Of a stretch of DNA of 64,000 nucleotides, positions 9,452 through 19,100 are shown one piece after another. Location: assembly GCF_900167135.1 (NCBI RefSeq), contig NZ_FUWZ01000002.1:894651-958650 (forward strand), written 5' to 3'. The stretch is from Chitinophaga eiseniae. Lineage in GTDB: Bacteria > Bacteroidota > Bacteroidia > Chitinophagales > Chitinophagaceae. The notes beneath the pieces are model-generated. The model saw only the letters and a program-made list of their open reading frames with translations, made no database searches and was not told the origin of the DNA. The stretch's first letter is position 1. Every line of letters starts with the position of its first letter. The position numbers and the translations under genes were made by a program.

Positions 9452-12400
9452 TTAAAACCTATACGTAAACGTGGCACTATAGGTACGGCCCGGCATGGAT
9501 TTGAAATTCACGAAATCTTTCCCGGCATCATAACTCATATCCTTCTTTCCAGGCTTCTTTCCATTGGCAAAATCCTGATACTGCTCGGCTGTAAATTGAT
9601 TAATATAGATAACTGCATAGCTATTCAACAGGTTACCAAAATTCAATTTCAATTCTGCACGTTGTTTCAGGAATCTGAATCCCACCTGCGCATCCAGTGC
9701 CCGCAAAGGCCGCTCCATTAATGACTCCCGGTAAACGGTACTTGGAAGAAATACACGGTTAGTAATAGAATTGTAATTCAGGCTCACCGATACAGGATTC
9801 ATATCATAGTAAATACCTGCATTAAACATAAAATTGCTCGCTCCCATCTGTGGCCTCCGTTCTTCTTCTCCAATTGTTTCCTTTACAACTACCCTTTGGG
9901 CATTCATGGGATCCAGCCCAATATTAACAGTCATCGGCTTCACAGTGGCATCGAGGTAGGTAAAATTTCCGTACAAGGTGAAATTGCGCAGTATTGGTAG
10001 CTTCGTAAAAGCAAGCGACTTTCTTACTTCCAACTCTACACCATAATTCTTTGCTGATTTGCTATTGAGCAATTCATAACTATTGAGCATCCCACGCCGA
10101 TAAATTTCCATCGGATATGAAAGGTCTTTGTAGAAAAAGGAGGCAGAAAGAATTTCACCAGGTCCGGGATACCATTCATAGCGAAAATCCATATGCTTTA
10201 TGGTAGTTGATCTTACCAAAGAGGCAGTATACTCTCCACCTAATTCAAAATCATACTCTCTAAACACAGAGAGCTCTCGCAGGTCCGGACGGATAATACT
10301 TTCTGAATAAGCCAAACGTAAATTCATAGAAGGCGTAAGCGAATAAGTCAGGTTAACAGAGGGAAAAAAATGCCAGTTGGGTTCTCGATTCAACAATTCC
10401 GAATAATCGTACTCCTTTCCCGGTACAGTGTTCAAATCCGCAAAAGTTGAATCAAGATTATCATTCACTTTATTCAGATCATAATATTCTGCTCTTACTC
10501 CCCATACAAGTCTCCATTTCTCACTAATCCTGTTATCGAACATGGCAAACAATGCATGCAAAGATGCTGATCGGCGTTTGAAGTTGTCACCAAATTCACT
10601 CATGTCCACCCGTACATTGTTTTCCGGTGTAAAAGCTTTAGCCAGCGGTATATAGTTCTCTCCTTTATTATCAAAATTTGATTTTGTATTAAGTACAAAG
10701 AACAACCTGTCCTTATTCCATCCGGCATAACCACCTTTAAAAGTATTGTCAAATGTTACTTTACCAGTATTGAACTTAAAAGGAACGGATATAGAAGCAT
10801 CCCAGTTATAATTGTTTTCAAGTGCCCGGCTCCACCATCTCAAAGCGCCTTCTGAAAAATTACTTCCAACTGAAGAAACATTATATTCGTTTTTTTCGGC
10901 ACCATCCACTTGTTTATAATCGGCCAGCAGCATGTGATTGTCTGGTTTTTGCCTGTCCAGTTTCAGATAGCTGCCGCTCCATTTCAAACGAATACCATTA
11001 CGGCCAATGGCGTGCTCCCCTTTCAATTGGCTTTGCCACAAGGACGTCTGCATAGCTAAATCGAACAACCCCAGTGTATGATCCGATCCGAATTTTCCAT
11101 TCTGCCCGGTGCCGAATATCAGCTGCTGGTCCAGGGTACGCAGGTAGAGCGATTGAAAACCTATTCTGCTTTTTTCACTGCGGTACCCAATACCCAGCAT
11201 ACCTCCCAGATTGGTAACAAACCCATATCGCTGTCCTTTAAATAACAAATCGCGCTGATCCGGTTTTCCTTCCAACTCAGCAAACCCTTCTCTTCCTAAC
11301 ACAATATCCTGCGTAGACAAAGTATTACGATAACTCACAGCGGCCACCAAACCCCATTGTTGTCCGGCGCCACCACGCAATACACGACCAAGCGATGCCT
11401 GAAAATTAGGAGATACCGGCGCTTTAAATTTTGTAATGGTCCAGTTATTATTAAACAACGCGGCATTTTTACCTTCTTTGTTGTAATAGTCCACCGCATC
11501 AAACCTGTCTTTCCAATCCAGCGTACCAAACAGATAGCGATGTTTGGCGGTACTTCCCCGGTACTCACTGCCACTCAGCGGCAAAGAGTAAAAATCCTTC
11601 CCCGTTGTTTTGTCATTGTAACTCCCGCCCACAGACAGGTTCAGAAAATTCTCCGCCGGAATGTCGAGTGTATTCACATCCACCAGGCCGCCGCCAAATT
11701 CTGCGCTACGGTCGGGTGTGATGGTCTTGATCACCGTTACATTTTCCACGATATTGGAAGGGATGATATCGAAGCTGAAATTCTTCCTGTTCAGCTCTGT
11801 GCTGGGCATGATCTGCCCATTGAGCATCGCCTGATTGTAACGCTCGCTCAAACCACGAACGACTACATATTTATTGTCCATCGTCGCCAGGCCGCTCACA
11901 CGCTTCAGTACTTCACCCATGTTTTTATCCGGCGTACGCGCGATCTGTTCTGCACTGATACCGTCGGTGATAGCTGCATTATTCTTTTGCAGGGCGTACA
12001 ATCCTTCAATGGAAGCTTTGCGGTAGTTGCCCGTAACAGTTACCTCTTTCAGGCGGGAGCCGCTGTTTTTCAGCACCACGTTCAGCGGCACAATTTCTTT
12101 GTCCTTTACAGTGATCTCCGTCACCTTCCTCGTTTCATAGGAGACGAAGCTGAAACTAAGACTGTACACACCAGGCGTTACCACCAGTTCGTAGCTGCCG
12201 TCTACATTGGTGATGGTCCCCAGGCCTCCCTGCGCGGCCACGGTAACGCCGGGCAACGGCTCATTTTTGGCATCCACCACCTTCCCGCGAATGCGGCCAT
12301 GGGTTTGGATGGCAGGCAGGGGCGCATCGCCTTTGCGCAACGCTATCACATTGCTGCCGGACAATTCGATGTCCAGCGGCGTATGCAGGTCAATATAGCT

Positions 12401-12685
12401 CAATACCTCTCCCAGCGGCGTTCCCGGAAAACGCGCTTCATTAACCGTGCATTGCTGCAGGTACTCCGGATCATAAATAAAGGTATAAGGCGTTTGTTGC
12501 TGTAATACTTTCACAACGGCGGCGGCATTGGTCTTGCCCATCTGCAACTGCACCTTGTCGGCAAGGGATTTGTAAGCCTGTGCCAGGACCAGCATAGGCG
12601 TTATTGGAACGAAAAAAAACAAAAGGATCATCACACGACATGACATACTTTCCCCTGTACAAAATCTGTGGGTAGATTTCTGCAT
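9452..12685 (-). CDS. TonB-dependent outer-membrane receptor with STN signalling domain
   Basis: This 1077-residue receptor has a signal peptide (cleavage near VLAQA, residue about 37), an STN/secretin-like N-terminal domain (about 42-118; TPLGEVLSYIDLHTPLDIEL), a carboxypeptidase-regulatory-like beta-sandwich (about 130-212; GKVVDAKNEPLPGVTVAAQG), a plug (about 225-345; KRVSGLATMDNKYVVVRGL) and a long beta-barrel ending in aromatic TYRF. The STN domain is the part that talks to FecR, encoded 34 bp upstream on the same strand. An in-frame ATG at codon 14 (MSCRV) could be the true start. Together with FecR this forms a trans-envelope signalling module; the ligand is unknown and the associated lipoproteins do not reveal it. 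Confidence 0.93.
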   Translation of the reverse strand: MQKSTHRFCTGESMSCRVMILLFFFVPITPMLVLAQAYKSLADKVQLQMGKTNAAAVVKVLQQQTPYTFIYDPEYLQQCTVNEARFPGTPLGEVLSYIDLHTPLDIELSGSNVIALRKGDAPLPAIQTHGRIRGKVVDAKNEPLPGVTVAAQGGLGTITNVDGSYELVVTPGVYSLSFSFVSYETRKVTEITVKDKEIVPLNVVLKNSGSRLKEVTVTGNYRKASIEGLYALQKNNAAITDGISAEQIARTPDKNMGEVLKRVSGLATMDNKYVVVRGLSERYNQAMLNGQIMPSTELNRKNFSFDIIPSNIVENVTVIKTITPDRSAEFGGGLVDVNTLDIPAENFLNLSVGGSYNDKTTGKDFYSLPLSGSEYRGSTAKHRYLFGTLDWKDRFDAVDYYNKEGKNAALFNNNWTITKFKAPVSPNFQASLGRVLRGGAGQQWGLVAAVSYRNTLSTQDIVLGREGFAELEGKPDQRDLLFKGQRYGFVTNLGGMLGIGYRSEKSRIGFQSLYLRTLDQQLIFGTGQNGKFGSDHTLGLFDLAMQTSLWQSQLKGEHAIGRNGIRLKWSGSYLKLDRQKPDNHMLLADYKQVDGAEKNEYNVSSVGSNFSEGALRWWSRALENNYNWDASISVPFKFNTGKVTFDNTFKGGYAGWNKDRLFFVLNTKSNFDNKGENYIPLAKAFTPENNVRVDMSEFGDNFKRRSASLHALFAMFDNRISEKWRLVWGVRAEYYDLNKVNDNLDSTFADLNTVPGKEYDYSELLNREPNWHFFPSVNLTYSLTPSMNLRLAYSESIIRPDLRELSVFREYDFELGGEYTASLVRSTTIKHMDFRYEWYPGPGEILSASFFYKDLSYPMEIYRRGMLNSYELLNSKSAKNYGVELEVRKSLAFTKLPILRNFTLYGNFTYLDATVKPMTVNIGLDPMNAQRVVVKETIGEEERRPQMGASNFMFNAGIYYDMNPVSVSLNYNSITNRVFLPSTVYRESLMERPLRALDAQVGFRFLKQRAELKLNFGNLLNSYAVIYINQFTAEQYQDFANGKKPGKKDMSYDAGKDFVNFKSMPGRTYSATFTYRF

Positions 12686-12719
12686 AATGTATTCTTTATT
12701 TTAAATGGATTGTAGTTAG

Positions 12720-13634
12720 CTATTTACTGTGTGTCTCGTATGTAGTGTCGTTAATCTGTACGAATGAGATATCATGCACATAACCTAATGTGGCAAGAAT
12801 TTTTTCGAGGGACATATCCCTGCTGAATTCACCTGAAATTTTCTTTTTGCCCAACAACGGATCATCCAGTACTATCCGGCAGCCATAACGCTGCTGGATC
12901 CGGGTTAACGCATCCGCCAGCCGGGTGTGGTTAAAATGAATTTTCCCTTTTTTCCAATCCAGTACATCGTTCTTTTCAAAGTTCGTCAGTTGCGGCTGCC
13001 TGCCGTTTACATAGTTCAACATCTGACCGGGCAACAATACCTCATTAAATGAATCGGGCTTGCTCACGGCGACTTTCCCTTCCAGCAGGCTGATCTGGAT
13101 ACTGCCATCCGCCATATTGGATGTAGCGATGTTAAAGACCGTGCCCAGCACGGTGGTGGTAAGATGACCGGTATGTACGAGGAAAGGCCGTTTCTCATCT
13201 TTTGTGACCTTAAAATAAGCTTCACCATGCAGCCATAACTCTCTCGATTCCTGGTTGTACCGGTTCTGATAAATAATAGACGAATGTGTGTTGAGCCAGA
13301 CTTCACTGCCATCCTCCATGGTGAACAATTGTATGTTGTCGCTGGTGTTGTGCAGGGTATCCCACTTCACAGCTACAGGACGTACCGCAGTACGGTGTTG
13401 CCAGAAAAAGGCGATGGAAACAATGATGCCGATGATGGCCGCCGCGGCAGCGCCATACCAGAACTGGTGTACACGGGGCTTCATCACTACCGGCGAATTG
13501 GCTTCCTCCCATTTTCCCATCATAAATTCGTCCAGCAGCATGGTGTCTGCGGTGGAAAGCCAGCTTTCTACCTTTACCGCTTCCTGCGGCGTGCATTGCC
13601 CTTTAAAATACTTTTCTAGTAGCTGTTTATCCAT
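12720..13634 (-). CDS. FecR-family anti-sigma factor
   Basis: This 304-residue protein has a short cytoplasmic N-terminal sigma-binding part (about 1-55; KYFKGQCTPQEAVKVESWL), one membrane helix (about 58-78), a periplasmic FecR domain (about 105-205; LNTHSSIIYQ, LWLHGEAYFKV, TVLGTVFNIA) and a C-terminal STN-like domain (about 228-300). It holds an ECF sigma factor until the partner receptor signals. The receptor gene follows directly, but no sigma gene adjoins it: the upstream minus-strand neighbour is a carboxypeptidase-regulatory-like protein. The ECF gene at 4017 is the nearest candidate. Confidence 0.93.
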   Translation of the reverse strand: MDKQLLEKYFKGQCTPQEAVKVESWLSTADTMLLDEFMMGKWEEANSPVVMKPRVHQFWYGAAAAAIIGIIVSIAFFWQHRTAVRPVAVKWDTLHNTSDNIQLFTMEDGSEVWLNTHSSIIYQNRYNQESRELWLHGEAYFKVTKDEKRPFLVHTGHLTTTVLGTVFNIATSNMADGSIQISLLEGKVAVSKPDSFNEVLLPGQMLNYVNGRQPQLTNFEKNDVLDWKKGKIHFNHTRLADALTRIQQRYGCRIVLDDPLLGKKKISGEFSRDMSLEKILATLGYVHDISFVQINDTTYETHSK

Positions 13635-13739
13635 AATCCCGCCCCCTGCTCAGGGTATTTACGCAAAGAGTACGTCCGGGAAATAAGATGTTCCTAGTCC
13701 GTTTTACAGGTTAACAATTTGGTAATATATCGCACAAAA

Positions 13740-13767
13740 AAACCCGGAACAGGGTTGTTCCGGGTTT
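13740..13767 (-). terminator. Intrinsic terminator of the 13789-14514 gene
   Basis: An 11-bp stem (AAACCCGGAAC paired with GTTCCGGGTTT) around a 6-nt loop lies just after the stop of the minus-strand gene and is followed on that strand by a T-run (ttttttgtgcg). It separates that gene from fecR. Confidence 0.8.
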
Positions 13768-13788
13768 TCTTTTATAAAGAAAGATGAT

Positions 13789-14514
13789 TTATTGTTTGTT
13801 CCCTTTCTGTCGCTGGTAGTCCTCAAACGACTGCTTGATAAACAATAGCAGGTCATATTCAGATGCTTCATTCAAAAACTGGTAGCCGGGACGGTACTTA
13901 TGCATAAAAGTATCCAGCTCGGGCGACTGTAACTTGGTCATTTTGGCCACCAGTTCGGGAGAATAACGGTAATCTATATACTTTTCTTTTTCCCAATATA
14001 CCAGCTGCTCCCGGAACTGTTCCTTGCGCTTGCGCGTTTTGCTGGGCACCAGGTAAGTTAAGGCTGTGATAGGGTTGGCCGGCAGTGTTTTCAGCACGTC
14101 CATCGCCCCGGGCTTCTTGTAATTGAAATAACGGCCATACTCCTGCCGCGTGGCCAGGGAGTCTTTGGTGTGGTTGATCCCCTTTACGTTCACGCCCTGC
14201 AACTCAAACAACCGCCGCTGCAGGTAAATATCCTGCGTGGTGGACATGCCCGGCGCCACTACCTGACGCTGCGCGTAACTGAGCATCGAAAACTCGATGG
14301 TATCGCCCGGCAGGGCCTCTATATAATAACGTCCGCTCTCACTGCTGAGCGTACCCGTCATCGTCCTTTTATTAACGATGGAAACAAATGGCAAACCCGT
14401 TTTGGTCTCCTGGTCAGCCACCATACCAGACAATCTCACCTGTGCAGATGTATGCTGTTGGCATATGAAAAAGAAGAAAAACAGTGCTCCGGTATATGCT
14501 AAAAAACGAATCAT
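13789..14514 (-). CDS. Carboxypeptidase-regulatory-like domain protein, secreted
   Basis: This 241-residue protein has a signal peptide (cleavage after TSAQ, about residue 25) and one carboxypeptidase-D-regulatory-like beta-sandwich (about 27-105; LSGMVADQETKTGLPFVSIV, then SYAQRQVV). The rest (about 110-241) is charged and helical (KTRKRKEQFREQLVYWEKEK) with no known motif. Unlike SusC proteins it has no barrel. Such single-domain proteins are common in Bacteroidota and their role is not established. It has its own terminator and lies upstream of fecR but is probably separate from it. Confidence 0.75.
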   Translation of the reverse strand: MIRFLAYTGALFFFFFICQQHTSAQVRLSGMVADQETKTGLPFVSIVNKRTMTGTLSSESGRYYIEALPGDTIEFSMLSYAQRQVVAPGMSTTQDIYLQRRLFELQGVNVKGINHTKDSLATRQEYGRYFNYKKPGAMDVLKTLPANPITALTYLVPSKTRKRKEQFREQLVYWEKEKYIDYRYSPELVAKMTKLQSPELDTFMHKYRPGYQFLNEASEYDLLLFIKQSFEDYQRQKGNKQ

Positions 14515-14653
14515 GGACGTACTAATCTATCAAATTTAACGTTCCACCCGCTAATGAAAAGTTAAAAAAGCGGGTATGTGACAGTGCTCGGTGGCAAAAA
14601 TATTAATTATCAACCTTATAAATAGCTTATTTTTACCTCAATTCACCATTATC

Positions 14654-15583
14654 ATGCCACAGAAGATCATTTTTGCCACACAGCACTACCAATACCTGAA
14701 AGACCGCATCCTGTCACTCCCCGACGCCCCCTGGGAAAACGGACAGCTGGACATCCGGGATTTTCCGGATGGAGAACACTATCACCGTATTGTCAGCGAA
14801 ATCAGCAATAAAGAAGTGGTCCTCATCGGTGGCACTATCGACGATAAAGAAACACTCGAACTATACGACCTTGCCAGCGGCTGCATCCAACTGGGTGCGC
14901 ACTCCCTCACCCTGGTCATCCCTTTCTTTGGCTATTCCACCATGGAAAGGGCCGTGAAATACGGTGAAATCGTGAAAGCCAAAACAAGGGCCGTACTGTT
15001 TTCATCTCTTCCCAACACATCAAGAGGTAACCGCGTCATGCTGATAGATCTTCACGTGGATGGCATCACCTGGTATTTCGAAAATGATATCCGCCCAGTA
15101 CATCTCTATGCGAAAGACTTTGTAAAAGAAGCGGCGCTGGAACTGGCTGGCGGACAGCCCTTTGTACTCGCCAGCACCGACGCCGGCAGGGCCAAATGGG
15201 TGGAATCACTGGCCAACGATTTTCACGTACAGGCCGCATTTGTCTTCAAACGCCGCATCTCCGGCGAAGAAACCGCCATCACTGCCATCAGTGCCGATGT
15301 GAAAGATAAGATCGTCATCATCTATGATGACATGATCCGTACCGGCGGCTCGCTGCTGCACGCTGCAGAAGCCTACCGCGATGCCGGCGCCCGCGACATC
15401 TATGTGATCACCACCCACGGCATCTTCGCGGGCAACGGATTTCAAAAAATCAAAGACAGCGGCATCGTCAAAGGCATCGTCTGCACAGACACCCATCCCA
15501 ATGCACTCCAGATACATGACGCATTTCTGCAGGTCAAATCCGTCGCTCAACTTATCGTGAACGCTATCAACGCTAAAAGCTAA
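14654..15583 (+). CDS. Ribose-phosphate pyrophosphokinase-like protein with altered ATP loop
   Basis: The ATG at 14654 (MPQKIIFATQHYQ) is chosen over an upstream GTG because its product lines up with the family start. The 309-residue protein shows the PRPP-synthetase plan: FPDGEHYHR (37-45), VIPFFGYS (88-95), IDLH (131-134), a pyrophosphate-loop equivalent ASTDAGRAKWV, and the PRPP loop IIYDDMIRTGGSLLHAAEA. Canonical enzymes have a RQDRK segment right after FGYA; here it reads STMERAVKYGE, so the usual catalytic Arg-Gln-Asp is absent. It may make PRPP in an unusual way, or may be a paralogue with another phosphoribosyl role. It stands alone, followed by a hairpin. Confidence 0.8.
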   Translation: MPQKIIFATQHYQYLKDRILSLPDAPWENGQLDIRDFPDGEHYHRIVSEISNKEVVLIGGTIDDKETLELYDLASGCIQLGAHSLTLVIPFFGYSTMERAVKYGEIVKAKTRAVLFSSLPNTSRGNRVMLIDLHVDGITWYFENDIRPVHLYAKDFVKEAALELAGGQPFVLASTDAGRAKWVESLANDFHVQAAFVFKRRISGEETAITAISADVKDKIVIIYDDMIRTGGSLLHAAEAYRDAGARDIYVITTHGIFAGNGFQKIKDSGIVKGIVCTDTHPNALQIHDAFLQVKSVAQLIVNAINAKS

Positions 15584-16114
15584 CCGCTGTAAAACAGCCG
15601 GCATACTTATTTCCAGCCTGCCGCCTGGCAGGCTATTTGTTTTACCGCCATGGTGCGGATGACTGTGGCATAGGCTTTTAAGACCGCTGCAAACCTTTGC
15701 GGCACATCTTATCAGAAAAGAATCAATGCTGGATTTTCGTATAAGCGACTACGGTAGTTTCGGCTACCGGAACGGGGCAGCCCTCCGGAAAAATCAGGCA
15801 GAAAGCCACCGGACAGAGAAACGCCCCTCTTCACCGCAACAACAGCAATGAACAACGGGTTCGGAATGCTAACAATGTATGCATGTAAAAAACCGCGGGA
15901 GGCTGTCACAACACAAACGGTGAAATCTGTGGAGAAGCGTTTACAAAAGTGGGCATTGCTCACTACGAAATGAGGAAAAACCTGATAAAATCAATTTAAG
16001 CCCATTGTAAAAGGGCTTTTGATTGTATTGTTATTTGATATGTATTGCCCAGATAACAATAAGCAGCCTGAAGGCGCTGCACAAAAAATTTGTAACCAAA
16101 TCAAGCACTATACA
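15584..16114 (+). other. 531-bp gap between the PRPP-synthetase-like gene and susC
   Basis: A hairpin at 15615-15634 (AGCCTGCC/GGCAGGCT followed by atttgtttt) probably ends the upstream transcript. A second weak hairpin at 15998-16018 (aagccc/gggctt, then tttt) precedes susC and could be a terminator or attenuator. An 83-codon minus-strand frame inside has no recognisable features and is not called. I see no repeats, RNA gene or convincing TAnnTTTG promoter. Confidence 0.5.
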
Positions 16115-19100
16115 ATGAGAAGCCATGTACTAGCCTGGTCGGGGCTGTGCTATGCCTTTTTCTGCTATACCCCCAGCAGCGCATACACGAAACCCGAAAG
16201 GTATCTCATCGTTCAGCAACAGCCTGCTGATACTACCGTTCCGGTTGTAATCAAGCCCGCTGCTGCCGACACTGCCGCCAAACCCCGGCAGGATACCACC
16301 AGAAAACCCGCTCAGGACACGTCCAAACCCGCTCAGGATACCAGCAAACCTGCTCAGGGCACCGCTGTCCCTAAACAGGACACCGCTGCAAAACCCAAAC
16401 AGGACACAGGCCTGATCCTGCCGCCGGACGACGCTACGATAAAAAAAGAAATAGGGCAGTTTACGCTCAAGGGCCTCGTGAAAGACGATAAAGGCACGCC
16501 CGTTCCCGGTGCGCTCATCCGTAACAAAACGGCCGGCACCAACGCGCAGTCCGGTCCCGATGGCAAATTCACTGTCAAAGCGAAACAAAACGACACCATC
16601 ACGATAACTTCACCAACGTTCGGAGACCAGACGATCATCGTGGAGAAGAAAGAACCGCTGACAATTACGCTCACCCCTGTAAATGCCAACAAAAAAGTAT
16701 TGGGAGAAGTAGTGGTCACCGCCCTCGGTATCAAGAAAAACCCACGCTCCGTAGGTTATGCCATGCAGGAAGTAAGCGGCAGCTCCGTTCAGGAAGCCAA
16801 AGAGGTGAACTTCGTCAACGCCCTCACCGGTAAAGTGCCGGGCGTACAAATCAATACCAACACCGGCTCCATGGGCGGCTCCTCTAAAATCACCATCCGT
16901 GGCGTAAAGTCCATCCTCGGTGATAACAACGCCTTCTTCGTGATAGACGGTGTGCCCATGCAAAACAACAGCACCAACGACGCAGGACAGCTCAACGGCG
17001 GCGGTGGTTACGACTTCGGCAGCCCGCTGCAGGACATCAATCCGGAGGATATTGAAAATATCTCCGTATTGAAAGGCGCTGCCGCCACCGCCCTCTACGG
17101 CAGCCGCGGCGCCAACGGCGTGATGCTGATCACCACCAAAAAACGCCCGGACGCGGAAAAAGGCATCGGTGTCACCTACAGCCTCAACGCACAGATCGAT
17201 CAGGTGTACAAACTGCCTACCTACCAGAATATGTACGGCGGTGGCGCAAGCCCCCGGTTCGATACCCTCTATTACAACGAACACCCGGAAGCCTTCCTCA
17301 ACGAAAAAAGCGCTGCATATGATGATAATAACGGCAAAGGCCGCTATGACCTGATGCCGCAGTACTATGAAGATGCTTCCTGGGGCCCGCGCCTGGACGG
17401 CCGCCTCGTACGCCACTACTGGTCATGGGACAAAGACAAGGGCAACCCGCTCTTCGGTCAGACAGCCCCCTGGGCAGCCCATCCCAACAACGTGAAGGAT
17501 TTCTACCGCACCGGCTTTACCCTGACGAACAATATCTCCATGGCCGGCAGCAACGATAAAGGCGGCTTCCGCCTGTCCTACGGCAATATGAACCAGAGCT
17601 TCGTGCTGCCAAATGCCACCACCAGCCGTAACAACCTGTCGTTCAACGGTAACTATGAAGTGACCAAAGGCGTAAGAGCGGTAGCTTCCGTGAACTACGT
17701 AGGACTGAAAGCCAAAGGCCGCCCCGGCACCGGCTTTACCGGCCCCAACCCGGCCCTGCAGTTCACCATGTTCGGCCAGCGCCAGCTCGATATCGAAAAA
17801 GAAAAAAACTATAAATACAGCGACGGCTCCCAGATCACCTGGAACCGCAAATCCTGGGACGACCCCGCGGTTCAGTTCAGCAACGGCCCCTACTGGAACC
17901 GTTACATGGACTATGAAACTGACAGCCGTAACCGCCTCTTCGGCTACGCCGGCGTAGACATCGACGCCAACAAATGGCTCTCCTTCACCGGCCGCGTATT
18001 CATGGACGATTACAACACCCTCGAAGAAGAAAGGACCGCCAAAGACTATCTCATCGGCGGATACATCAAAAGGGTGCGCACCTCCCGCGAAATGAACTAC
18101 CAGGTGACTGCCGATATCAAAAAAGACTTTGGCAAGGAATTCCAGCTGAATGCCAGCGTAGGCGGTAACATTATGCACCGCAAATGGACCACCACCGGCG
18201 GCAGCACCCAACAGGGCCTGCTGGTAAAAGACGTGTATAACCTGAACAACTCCGTACAACCGGCTAAAATCATCGATGAGTTCTACGAAAAACAAATCAA
18301 CTCCGTATTCGCTACCGCCAATCTCGGGTATAAGAACATGCTGTTCCTTGACCTCACCGGCCGCAGCGACTGGAGCTCCACGCTGCTGAGCGGTAACAAC
18401 CAGTACTTCTACCCATCAGCATCCCTGTCTTTCGTGTTCTCCGACCTGCTGAAAGAATGGAAATGGCTCACCTTCGGTAAAGTAAGAGGAAGCCTCGCTG
18501 CCGTAGGTAACGACGCCGATCCTTACCGGATCTACGATACCTACGAGTTCCAGCCGCCTTTCGGCAACTACCCGGTCACACAGGCTTCCGGCACTAAATA
18601 CACCAGGGACCTGAAACCGGAACGCACCACAGAAATAGAAACCGGCGTAGAACTGAAATTCCTGGACAATCGTATAGGCGTAGACTTTACCTACTACCGC
18701 CGCAGGACCAAAGATCAGCTGATCTACCTGTCCCTCCCGGCTGCTACCGGCTATACCACCGCCTATGCCAACGGCGGGGAAGTGGAAAACAAGGGTATAG
18801 AAATTGGCCTCAACCTGAATCCCATCCGCCTGAAAAACGGCTTCCGCTGGGATATCAACGCCAACCTGGCCCGCAACCGCAACAAGCTGATCAGCATGAA
18901 CATTGACCAGTACAATACAGACCTTCCTGTGTATCTCATCGGCACCGACCGCCGTACACAGAAAGTATCTGTGGTAGCCATGGTAGGCCAGCCGCTGGGT
19001 ACGCTCATCGGTACTGACTACACCTACCTGAACGGAGAAAAAGTGGTAGACGCCGCCGGCCACTATGTACCCACCACCAAGAGCGTTCCGCTGGGTAATG

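Noticed and set aside
11357..12505. 382-codon plus-strand frame
   Set aside because: It is antisense to the TonB-dependent receptor, has no family features, and the receptor frame is clearly the coding one.
15712..15963. 83-codon minus-strand frame in the gap before susC
   Set aside because: No signal, domain, promoter or terminator supports it, and its composition is unlike that of the neighbours.
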